This document shows positions 1 to 4,978 of a stretch of DNA of 5,259 nucleotides, piece after piece. Each line of letters begins with the position of its first letter. The stretch's first letter is position 1. The position numbers and the translations under genes were made by a program. The DNA is from Methylomonas sp. Its GTDB lineage: Bacteria > Pseudomonadota > Gammaproteobacteria > Methylococcales > Methylomonadaceae. Location of the stretch: NCBI GenBank assembly GCA_026988195.1, contig JALSLS010000008.1, positions 1 to 5,259 of the forward strand, written 5' to 3'. The notes beneath the pieces were generated by a model. It searched no databases, was not told where the DNA came from, and saw only the letters and a list, made by a program, of their open reading frames with translations.

Positions 1-139
1 AGTCTAACCGTTTTTTTTTGAATGCCGCGAACATAAAGGGCTACAGAGCATATTTTCACCCTGTAACATATATTAACTATCTTTTAACTTATCTAACTTT
101 ATTAAAAATACTTTTTAAGAACAAAAAGAAAGGACTCTT
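1..139. other. Non-coding region downstream of kfrA, with phased TAAC repeats
   Basis: No gene is visible here. The stretch begins with a run of nine T at 11-19, whose upstream context is cut by the window edge. The pentamer TAACA/TAACT starts at 64, 74, 85 and 94, about one helical turn apart, and is followed by A/T tracts up to 128. Such phasing can mark a curved or protein-bound site, and a site next to a KfrA gene could serve partition, but this is inference. The part next to kfrA (106-145) has terminator-like hairpins and is listed separately. Confidence 0.4.
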
Positions 140-145
140 TTAGTC
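106..145 (-). terminator. Possible weak intrinsic terminator of kfrA
   Basis: Two small hairpins read in the minus direction just after the kfrA stop. The first has the 4-bp stem GACT/AGTC (133-136 with 142-145), overlaps the stop codon and is followed by a T-rich run (CTTTCTTTTTGTT). The second has the 6-bp A/T stem CTTTTT/AAAAAG (111-116 with 123-128) and is followed by TATTTTT. Both stems are weak, so termination may be inefficient. Confidence 0.3.
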
Positions 146-1087
146 AGATTTAGTACCTTTCTTTGGTTTTTCTAAAGATTCATAAACTTCAAGTTTACCT
201 TCCAATTTAGCAACCAGTTTTTCAGCATCAGAAGCTATTTTATTAGCCTTTTTTACTTCAGTTTTTATTGTTTTTAGTTCCCTGATAGACGATTCATATC
301 GAACCCCAAACTTTTCAAACTCAACCGTTTGAACTGATAGATCTAGTTCTTTACTTTTAAGATCTGTTTTCAATTGCTCATTCGATTTAACAGAAATATC
401 TAATGAAGTTTGTAATTTATGAGCTTGCATGTCAAGAGACTTAATTTCAGTATCTTTTGAAGCTATTTCTTTAGAATAATTATTTTGTACAGCTTGCTTT
501 TCTTGATCAGCTTTCTTACTTAAACTATCTAGTTTTTCAAGTTGGTTTTTTAAATCGATAATTTCTTGTTTTAACTGATCATTATCTTTAGTTAAACCAA
601 TATTTTCTTTTTCAGCAGCATTTAAAGAATTGCTTGTCTCTTTATGTTTTGTGAATTCACCATCAAACTGTTCTTTAAGAGTAGTTAAGTCTTCTTCTAA
701 GCGTTCTATTTTCATAGATTGGGCTTCAGAAAACTTAAAAGCTTCTTCAACCTTTGATTGATTAGCTATTTCAGCTTGTTTTAAAGCTTCGCGCTGAATA
801 TCCAATTCATTATCAGTAATTTTTTTAGCAACATTCCACATTTTCTTGAGCAGATCTTCGCCCTCTTTCGATAATTCAGAGGGTAATTGCACAACAGCAG
901 GTAAAGATTCAGCATCAATAGCTTGAGCGTCATCAGAAGCATTCCAGCTATTTAAATACTTAGTAATCGTTGTAAGACTCCCTCGACCTAATTTCTCCAG
1001 TAGATTAAGGGAAGTTGGGCGTTCACCTTGGCCAGCAATTTCAACACAAGCAATATGTACTTCTTCTTCAGTCAATCTTACGGCCAT
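140..1087 (-). CDS. kfrA: KfrA-type plasmid DNA-binding coiled-coil protein
   Basis: Predicted cytoplasmic DNA-binding protein of 315 residues in the KfrA family. These are plasmid proteins that bind their own promoter, can form filamentous coiled-coil assemblies and contribute to plasmid maintenance. The N-terminal ~60 residues (starting MAVRLTEEEV) match the KfrA N-terminal domain. A helix-turn-helix is likely around residues 20-48 (GERPTSLNLLEKLGRG, then LTTITKYLNSW). From about residue 80 to 305 the protein is almost entirely Lys/Glu/Gln/Leu-rich heptad-like helix, followed by a short basic tail. The frame is open 15 codons further upstream, but I chose the start at 1087: it has an AGGA Shine-Dalgarno 8 nt ahead, it begins the conserved domain, and an extended -10 promoter lies inside the longer reading. 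The gene is divergent from the unknown gene at 1291. The repeats at 1131-1192 suggest autoregulation. The family call is strong; the plasmid-stability role is inferred from the family. Confidence 0.88.
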   Translation of the reverse strand: MAVRLTEEEVHIACVEIAGQGERPTSLNLLEKLGRGSLTTITKYLNSWNASDDAQAIDAESLPAVVQLPSELSKEGEDLLKKMWNVAKKITDNELDIQREALKQAEIANQSKVEEAFKFSEAQSMKIERLEEDLTTLKEQFDGEFTKHKETSNSLNAAEKENIGLTKDNDQLKQEIIDLKNQLEKLDSLSKKADQEKQAVQNNYSKEIASKDTEIKSLDMQAHKLQTSLDISVKSNEQLKTDLKSKELDLSVQTVEFEKFGVRYESSIRELKTIKTEVKKANKIASDAEKLVAKLEGKLEVYESLEKPKKGTKSD

Positions 1088-1095
1088 GTGGATAA
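1087..1095 (-). promoter_or_regulatory. Perfect DnaA-box match at the kfrA start
   Basis: On the minus strand this reads TTATCCACA, an exact match to the strong DnaA-box consensus TTATNCACA. It sits between the kfrA ribosome binding site and the ATG, sharing the first A of the start codon. A single box away from the presumed origin may be chance, may titrate DnaA, or may let DnaA influence kfrA. Confidence 0.35.
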
Positions 1096-1120
1096 TCCTA
1101 TAAATGCTGGGTTGATTTAA

Positions 1121-1129
1121 AGTATAGCA
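1121..1129 (-). promoter_or_regulatory. kfrA promoter, extended -10
   Basis: The minus strand reads TGCTATACT, an extended -10 (TG-n-TATACT, 5 of 6 to TATAAT) about 34 nt upstream of the chosen kfrA ATG. No good -35 is present (only T/A runs at 16-18 bp spacing), which fits an extended -10 promoter. The flanking TAATTA boxes overlap the -35 zone, so a protein bound there would block it. Confidence 0.55.
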
Positions 1130-1130
1130 C

Positions 1131-1192
1131 ATAATTACAAATTAAAAATAGTAATTACTGTAATTACATAATTATGATTATTACATAATAAT
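1131..1192. promoter_or_regulatory. Cluster of TAATTA palindromes, candidate KfrA operator
   Basis: Four near-identical 8-mers lie in 45 bp: ATAATTAC (1131-1138), GTAATTAC (1151-1158), GTAATTAC (1160-1167) and ATAATTAT (1168-1175). GTAATTAC and ATAATTAT are each self-complementary, and the middle two copies are one base apart. An inverted repeat ATTATTA-CA-TAATAAT follows at 1177-1192. The cluster lies between two divergent genes and next to the kfrA -10. KfrA proteins are known to bind repeats at their own promoter, so this is the likely operator. The sequence pattern is direct; the KfrA link is inference. Confidence 0.55.
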
Positions 1193-1226
1193 TTATAGTT
1201 ATCTATTACATTATTTTGCCAGGTCT

Positions 1227-1256
1227 TTCTTATTACCAAGGAAAATGCGCTATAGT
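1227..1256 (+). promoter_or_regulatory. Probable promoter of the unknown gene at 1291
   Basis: A -10 hexamer TATAGT (1251-1256, 5 of 6) is preceded at 18 bp by TTCTTA (1227-1232), a weak -35. Transcription would begin near 1263, leaving a leader of about 28 nt with an AGAGG ribosome site. It lies inside the longer open reading of the gene, which supports the downstream start at 1291. Confidence 0.4.
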
Positions 1257-1290
1257 CAATATTCACTCACTTTCACAAGAGGCTATTATT

Positions 1291-1743
1291 ATGAGTATGA
1301 CTAGCAAAGAGATGACATGGCTTCAACGGTATCAGGATCAAAAACCAGCTGTTCAAGCTGCTCTTGATGCTTTAGCGGATCCAGAACAACTGGGAGAACT
1401 AGTTAATTCAAGTACAGGTCTTGCAGGAGCAATTAATGCACTTACAATTAGTGTCAAATATAGAGGGTTACTCGGAAAAGGACTGGCACATGAAAGTGGT
1501 CACGAATTCCGGCTTGTTACAGAGCAAGAAGCTCTCACGAAATTGAGCAGAGCTGCCGCCGATAAAGCTGAAAGATCCAAAGCAGATGCTGTTGCTAGAG
1601 CCCAAAAAAGAGCAGCAGATGAACAAAGTCGACAAGCAATGGCAGCACCAGATGCTTTTCCTACATTAGGCCAGGCAAGCTCAATGCAGCCTGGACGTAA
1701 GGTTTACGTTCCCCCAAAAGCTAAAAGAGGCTGGGAAAAATGA
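1291..1743 (+). CDS. Unknown 150-residue protein, divergent from kfrA
   Basis: I do not recognise this protein. The start at 1291 (MSMTSKEMTW) has an AGAGG ribosome site at 1278-1282, 8 nt upstream; the frame is open back to 1216 but those codons overlap the likely promoter. There are three visible parts: a compact N-terminal region (residues 1-80, with a Gly/Leu-rich stretch GLLGKGLAHESGHEF near 59-73), an Ala-rich highly charged helix (about 81-120) and a flexible Pro/Lys-rich tail ending VPPKAKRGWEK. There is no signal peptide or membrane segment, so it is probably cytoplasmic. The charged helix and basic tail would suit nucleic-acid binding, but that is only a suggestion. Its base composition looks less AT-rich than kfrA, which may mean a separate origin. 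It shares an intergenic regulatory region with kfrA and may be co-regulated by it. The real-gene call rests on the ribosome site, the promoter and the plausible composition. Confidence 0.72.
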   Translation: MSMTSKEMTWLQRYQDQKPAVQAALDALADPEQLGELVNSSTGLAGAINALTISVKYRGLLGKGLAHESGHEFRLVTEQEALTKLSRAAADKAERSKADAVARAQKRAADEQSRQAMAAPDAFPTLGQASSMQPGRKVYVPPKAKRGWEK

Positions 1744-1857
1744 TAGGAGAATAAAATAGTTATTTAATTGCATTCGGCCAAATACTGAATTAAGGGAAGA
1801 CTGAATAAAGTTTTCTTTACGTTTTCTTGTGACTTTCTTTTTATCTAACCTGTAAAA
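1744..1857. other. Convergent intergenic region without a clear terminator
   Basis: The unknown gene and the nuclease gene converge here. I see no strong stem with a T tail for either strand. The visible items are a pyrimidine-rich run on the plus strand (about 1808-1842) with a repeated GTTTTCTT, a repeated ACTGAAT (near 1784 and 1799), and a weak AAAGT/ACTTT pairing across a 20-nt loop followed by TTTTT. Confidence 0.35.
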
Positions 1858-2706
1858 TCATCCTTTATTGCACCCTCTTGGGATCATCCATGATCTACTT
1901 GGCTTGTCATGTTTTGTGTAGTCAGCAACAGGAATTTGTTCTCCAGTAATACGCTCTATTTCATCAACTGTAACTAGGTAATGGTCTAGAGTTTTGCGTT
2001 TAGCAACTTGAGAGTTCGGTATAATCCAGGCTATTCCCCTTTCATCCTGTCCTGTACCACGAATAATAACTTTCCAAAATGCATCAGGCGTTCTTACGCC
2101 GTGTGACTGCACAAAATAATCATCCTTTGGATTATCACCCCAGATCACACCGCCAATAATTAATAGCTCATCAATATCTCGGTAGCATTCTGTTATTTCT
2201 TCCGTGCGTAACCATGCGCCTCGGTTCATTTCTGAAGCTTGAGGAAGAACGTTTGTCATAAAATTACTTTGTGCAATTGCCGTTTTTGAATAATCCAAGT
2301 GATTTGCTGGTACTAGATGTCCTCGGTCATGGCCTTTGCCATAACCACGGAAAGATTTTTGTTGGCATTCTGATGGGACATTATGATCTAGGTGAAATTT
2401 CTTATATCGCTTTAATCTCCCAATATCCCTTTGTGCTACATACCTGAATTTCACAGCCGATTTTTTATTACAATCTAACCAAACTGTAAAACCCTCGTAA
2501 TCTAATTTTAGTAAATTATTCGCTAATTTGGTTACTTTTGCGCCTTCTACTTTTCGATATCGGTTTTTTGAGAGTTTTTTATTCTGTATGAAGTTTGAAT
2601 GTTGTTTTATAAAATCGGTAATGTCTTCAACATCTGTTTGTTTTGGGGCACTAGAAACAATAGATGCTAAAAGCAGTAAAGGTATGCTGAATATAGCGAT
2701 TTTCAT
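1858..2706 (-). CDS. Exported DNA/RNA non-specific endonuclease (DRGH type)
   Basis: A 282-residue precursor of the ββα-metal DNA/RNA non-specific endonuclease family (Serratia nuclease/EndA/NucA type), which cuts DNA and RNA at a Mg-bound active site. The motif DRGH is at residues 127-130 (His130 would be the general base). It is followed by FMTNVLPQASEMNRGAW, whose Asn161 is the expected metal ligand; a Glu near 169 is expected to assist. The N-terminus (MKIAIFSIPLLLLASIVSSA) is a clear signal peptide, cut probably after Ser19 or Ala20 (Pro at +1 makes the latter less favourable). The four mature cysteines (79, 113, 174, 279) would suit disulfides outside the cytoplasm. The frame is open 30 codons upstream, but those residues precede the signal peptide and look non-coding; the ribosome site at the chosen start is weak (AGG about 11 nt away). 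No immunity gene is adjacent, as expected for an exported enzyme. A role in nutrient release, clearing extracellular DNA or limiting DNA uptake is inferred. Confidence 0.88.
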   Translation of the reverse strand: MKIAIFSIPLLLLASIVSSAPKQTDVEDITDFIKQHSNFIQNKKLSKNRYRKVEGAKVTKLANNLLKLDYEGFTVWLDCNKKSAVKFRYVAQRDIGRLKRYKKFHLDHNVPSECQQKSFRGYGKGHDRGHLVPANHLDYSKTAIAQSNFMTNVLPQASEMNRGAWLRTEEITECYRDIDELLIIGGVIWGDNPKDDYFVQSHGVRTPDAFWKVIIRGTGQDERGIAWIIPNSQVAKRKTLDHYLVTVDEIERITGEQIPVADYTKHDKPSRSWMIPRGCNKG

Positions 2707-2870
2707 TAAGCAGAAGCCTGTCTTTAAGCAAAAACAGTTGAATGTATACGAATACCACAGAAAATGAAAGCGTGGCTCTACGCTCTTCCAAGGCATTTAT
2801 ATCGAGGGTGAAAACTTTTTAATCTATCGCCTATTCAACTTAAGCCATGCGGCGATTGAGCATTTAAAAG

Positions 2871-2890
2871 GAATGGCATGGATGCCATTC
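2871..2890. repeat. 20-bp inverted repeat
   Basis: The 9-bp arms GAATGGCAT and ATGCCATTC are perfectly complementary around a GG centre. A second smaller inverted repeat, GACAT-GGA-ATGTC, follows at 2898-2910. There is no T tract, so it is not a standard terminator. It could be a protein-binding site, an origin element or an insertion-sequence end. Confidence 0.6.
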
Positions 2891-2969
2891 TAAAGCTGAC
2901 ATGGAATGTCTCATTATTAGTAACTGAAATAGGCTGATTAAGATATGCCACTTAAGGGGTATAAAGACG

Positions 2970-3032
2970 GACACTTAAATTCATATTTTAATGTATTTCA
3001 TTTTTCCTTAAATCATCACAGACACTTAAATT
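2970..3032. repeat. 12-bp direct repeat GACACTTAAATT (two copies)
   Basis: GACACTTAAATT occurs at 2970-2981 and 3021-3032, 51 bp apart in the same orientation. A shorter CACTTAA precedes at 2949-2955. GGGG stretches flank the outer side (2956-2959 and 3033-3036). Possible meanings are RepA-binding repeats at the origin or the remains of a small transposable element. I cannot decide from sequence alone. Confidence 0.6.
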
Positions 3033-3166
3033 GGGGCTGAAAAGGCTACAACTACAAATCTTCGGAGAAATTAATTTTTATTCAGGTTTAGTGTAATTAA
3101 ATACTTATTATTTTATAAGTTATTAACTACATAAAATGGAAAGGGTGAGGTTTTCTTAGGGGAAAT

Positions 3167-3187
3167 GGTTCTTAGTTTTAAGAAGCC
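3167..3187. repeat. Hairpin just after the repA stop
   Basis: The arms TTCTTA (3169-3174) and TAAGAA (3179-3184) surround a 4-nt loop GTTT, extended by GG/CC across one bulged base. In the repA direction it is followed by ATTTCCCC, a poor T tail, so it is not a textbook intrinsic terminator. In IncFII plasmids the region after repA (CIS) pauses or ends transcription and delivers RepA to the origin; this hairpin sits where that would act. Confidence 0.4.
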
Positions 3188-3194
3188 AATATTT

Positions 3195-3860
3195 TTAGGA
3201 GGAGTTTAAAATTTCTTTTATATTTTTAAGCTCTCTAGTTCTTCCACCTTTACCAGAAGATGAGTTGGCAAGTATTCCATCAATCATTAACTCTACTTTT
3301 GCTTTACCTTTTAGCTCTTCTTTACGAGTATGTTTACGTTGCCTGGCTGATGCTTTTTCTCTTTCAAATTTTAAGCGCCCCCCCATGCCAAATAAGGTAA
3401 ATAATTTTCTAGAAATAGTTCTGACAGCGGCATAACCTTTATAAACTGTATCAGTCAGTTTTTCACATAAAGGATATACAGTAATTAAACCAGATTTAAC
3501 AAGGTCTTTCATTGCTCTTTCAGTACGTTTTAAAGTTAGCCCGGCCTTTTTAGCAATAAATGGCATTGATATACCATTGAATGATTTATCTGGTTGAGGA
3601 ATCCCCACACGAAGAGATGCAAGGTCTAGGTAATGAAGTAGGCAGCCTAAAACAGAAACACAAGATTCTCTACGTTCACTACGTTGTTGACGGTTAGAAC
3701 CATTAGCCAAGTTTAATGATGGAATTATTGATGTTGGATCAACATAGTATTGTTGAATTTCATCAATAATTTTACTTATGATTTTGGGGCGAGTGTGTTT
3801 AGGAGGTGGCGAGAACCATCGAGGGATAGTTGGCCTGTGACCACAATTATTTCCCTCCAT
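3195..3860 (-). CDS. repA: Plasmid replication initiator, IncFII RepA family
   Basis: A 221-residue protein predicted to bind the plasmid origin and start replication, probably preferring its own DNA in cis as IncFII RepA does. It matches that family by pattern along most of its length: residues 58-110 (QQRSERRESCVSVLGCLLHY, then LDLASLRVGIP and ISMPFIAKKAGL) correspond to the RRRAIDALLQGLCFHYDPL and TTLAIECGL segments of IncFII RepA. A winged-helix segment (about 98-130, ending LVKSGLITVYPL) and a Lys/Arg-rich C-terminal third follow. It is shorter than classical RepA (about 285 residues), lacking part of the N-terminus. The start at 3860 has AGGGA 6 nt upstream. The upstream gap to xre is 97 bp; I see no clear leader-peptide gene or antisense-RNA promoter there, so copy control may differ from IncFII. 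A run of seven G in the coding strand (3378-3384, codons 160-161 region) could slip and truncate the basic tail. Confidence 0.85.
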   Translation of the reverse strand: MEGNNCGHRPTIPRWFSPPPKHTRPKIISKIIDEIQQYYVDPTSIIPSLNLANGSNRQQRSERRESCVSVLGCLLHYLDLASLRVGIPQPDKSFNGISMPFIAKKAGLTLKRTERAMKDLVKSGLITVYPLCEKLTDTVYKGYAAVRTISRKLFTLFGMGGRLKFEREKASARQRKHTRKEELKGKAKVELMIDGILANSSSGKGGRTRELKNIKEILNSS

Positions 3861-3956
3861 GTACTGTCCCTGTTTGGTTGATATGGGTGATATTAAAATC
3901 TAGCACAATACAGGACGGTTAAAATGTGATGAATTGCCGCATTTTAGAATTTAAAT
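3861..3956. other. xre-repA intergenic region with an inverted repeat
   Basis: The 7-bp arms TAAAATG (3920-3926) and CATTTTA (3940-3946) flank a 13-nt loop, 11 bp after the xre stop. In the minus direction the hairpin is followed by ACCGTCC, not T, so it is a poor terminator; it could be an operator. The only promoter-like element for repA is an extended -10 TGC-TAGATT (minus strand, about 3896-3904) with no good -35. repA may also be read from upstream. Confidence 0.35.
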
Positions 3957-4184
3957 TTATTTCTTTTTATCAGACTCAGGAAGTAAGTCTATTACTGAGC
4001 AGCTAAGAGCCTTAGATAATTTCCGCAATATTTCAATTGATACATTATCTGCATCACCAGCCTCTACCTTGCTGATCATAGACTGGGTAACACCAGAACT
4101 CTCTTCTAAATCCCTTTGCGTTAGTTTTAAATCAGCTCGCTTTCTTTTTACAATGTCGCCTATTTGCATGAGATAAGTCGTCAT
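3957..4184 (-). CDS. Small XRE-family helix-turn-helix regulator
   Basis: A 75-residue Cro/C1-type (XRE) DNA-binding protein, in effect one HTH domain. The sequence IGDIVKRKRADLKLTQRDLE leads into ESSGVTQSMISKVEAGD, the typical scaffold with the recognition helix at VTQSMISKVE; LRKLSKALSCSVIDLLPE completes the domain. The frame is open to 4343 and there overlaps the stop of the upstream gene by ATGA. I prefer the start at 4184 because a strong promoter with a palindrome lies at 4201-4230, inside the longer reading, and the extra residues look non-coding. The start at 4169 (70 residues) is equally possible. Neither has a good ribosome site, and the leader would be only about 10-25 nt, so translation may be near-leaderless, as in controller proteins of restriction systems. 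It probably represses its own promoter. It could also act on repA or on the glycosylase-like gene. It could be the antitoxin of a pair, but no toxin is next to it. Confidence 0.82.
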   Translation of the reverse strand: MTTYLMQIGDIVKRKRADLKLTQRDLEESSGVTQSMISKVEAGDADNVSIEILRKLSKALSCSVIDLLPESDKKK

Positions 4185-4200
4185 GAGTGAAATTGACGGC

Positions 4201-4230
4201 ATTATATGAATATATTCATTAAGGATGCAA
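4201..4230 (-). promoter_or_regulatory. xre promoter with a palindromic operator in the spacer
   Basis: On the minus strand a perfect -10 TATAAT (4201-4206) is preceded at 18 bp by TTGCAT (4225-4230), a partial -35. The spacer holds the perfect 14-bp palindrome ATGAATATATTCAT (4206-4219), which touches the first base of the -10. A dimeric XRE repressor bound here would block the promoter. The start of transcription would fall near 4194, just ahead of the xre ATG codons. Confidence 0.6.
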
Positions 4231-4339
4231 TAAGACAGTTTGATTTCACTCTGAATTGCATTGATTGTTATCGAACCTAACCTGCCAGTCGATAAATCAC
4301 TTTTCATAGGATAACGTGACCTACATAGCTTTATTTTCA

Positions 4340-4978
4340 TCATGATGCGTTGGTTGATTTTTTAAGCCCACTAATAATGCTTTCGATTTCATAACCAAGC
4401 CGTCTTTTTGAAAAATTATCAATCCGACCAATAAAACCAGATAAGACGACAATAACCTTTTGTTCTTTATTGGTTTCTGACTCATATACTGTATCAGTCA
4501 ACCAATTTTTTGGTTTGAGTATTTCTTTTATCTTGTGACTTACTGGTGCGCCATTACAAATGATTAGTTTTGGTTTAAATATTTCTATTTGTGTAGACAA
4601 ATAGTCTTGGCAATTATTAATAACTTCATTAATTTTTTTGCCTTTGCAACTAACAGGCGGCCATCTTCTACTTGAGCACTTGATTAAATCCGTATGAGCG
4701 ACGCCATTCTCTTTTCCAAACTTTTCAAACAATATAGGCGAAACTTTTTTAAAGCCTTTGAAATAAGGGTGTATTTTTGTTGAATCATTCAAACAATTAG
4801 ATAGGTCTTGAAAGTCTCTACCTTTATCTTTCCAGTCCTCATCCTCAGCAGGGTTTAAGCCAATAATCCAAATTTCACTGCTAGGTTTGCCTTCCAAAAA
4901 CTCTACCGGTTTATAGTTTCGATTAAATTCGAGTCCGAAATCTTTGCATTTAGAACAATTTTCCACAATAAACCTCAT
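4340..4978 (-). CDS. Uracil-DNA-glycosylase superfamily protein with four-Cys site
   Basis: A 212-residue predicted cytoplasmic protein of the UDG superfamily, which removes damaged or unusual bases from DNA. Cys8 and Cys11 (NCSKCKDFG), Cys101 (TDLIKC) and Cys123 (NNCQDYL) match the C-x2-C...C...C pattern that binds a 4Fe-4S cluster in family 4/5 enzymes, although the last gap (21 residues) is longer than usual. WIIGLNPAEDED (residues 37-48) is motif A, usually GEAPG or GQDPYH. KPKLIICNGAP (about 135-145) matches the core strand before the active site. The second catalytic motif (HPS) is not there; LSGFIGRIDNFSKRRLG (179-195) stands in that place. Substrate and activity are therefore unsure: it may be a separate subfamily with another base target. 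The ribosome site is weak. The gene follows a Gp157-family gene (gap 114 bp) and precedes xre; its stop overlaps only the long, unlikely xre reading. Confidence 0.68.
   Translation of the reverse strand: MRFIVENCSKCKDFGLEFNRNYKPVEFLEGKPSSEIWIIGLNPAEDEDWKDKGRDFQDLSNCLNDSTKIHPYFKGFKKVSPILFEKFGKENGVAHTDLIKCSSRRWPPVSCKGKKINEVINNCQDYLSTQIEIFKPKLIICNGAPVSHKIKEILKPKNWLTDTVYESETNKEQKVIVVLSGFIGRIDNFSKRRLGYEIESIISGLKKSTNAS

Larger units (their letters stand above)
2707..3194. other. Long non-coding region, candidate CIS/oriR downstream of repA
   Basis: No convincing gene lies in these 488 bp. In IncFII-type replicons RepA acts on an origin just downstream of its own gene, and this stretch is exactly there. 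In the direction of repA transcription it holds a hairpin 8 nt after the repA stop (3167-3187), an AT-rich block (about 3066-3139) with a small ACTTAT/ATAAGT hairpin (3103-3120), a 12-bp direct repeat (3021-3032 and 2970-2981) and two adjacent inverted repeats (2898-2910 and 2871-2890). No exact DnaA box is present. Part of it may instead be mobile-element debris. Nuclease upstream signals should lie at about 2707-2790; the best -10 there is TATACA, without a good -35. Confidence 0.45.

Noticed and set aside
1088..1132. Upstream extension of kfrA
   Set aside because: It covers the promoter -10 and ribosome site; the conserved domain begins at 1087.
2528..2767. Plus-strand 79-codon open frame
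   Set aside because: It lies antisense to the signal peptide and N-terminus of the nuclease, has Cys/Phe-rich unlikely composition and no ribosome site.
2768..2893. Plus-strand 41-codon open stretch (includes LIYRLFNLSHAAIEHLKGMA), a possible gene relic
   Set aside because: It looks protein-like but has no start near its beginning, I cannot match it to a family, and it is short enough to be chance.
3459..3467. TTTTTCACA as a DnaA box
   Set aside because: It has one mismatch to consensus and lies inside the repA coding sequence.
4185..4343. N-terminal extension of xre to 4343 with ATGA overlap
   Set aside because: The promoter and palindrome lie inside it, its residues look non-coding, and the HTH domain needs none of it. 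It remains possible, so it is noted in the xre entry.
3445..4500. 13-bp repeat ACTGTATCAGTCA in repA (3445-3457) and the glycosylase-like gene (4488-4500)
   Set aside because: Both copies encode LTDTV in the same frame; a match of this length is plausible by chance in 5 kb.
306..4730. 15-bp repeat CCAAACTTTTCAAAC in kfrA (306-320) and the glycosylase-like gene (4716-4730)
   Set aside because: Both encode FEKFG in a coding frame with AT-biased codons; a coincidence is more likely than a functional repeat.
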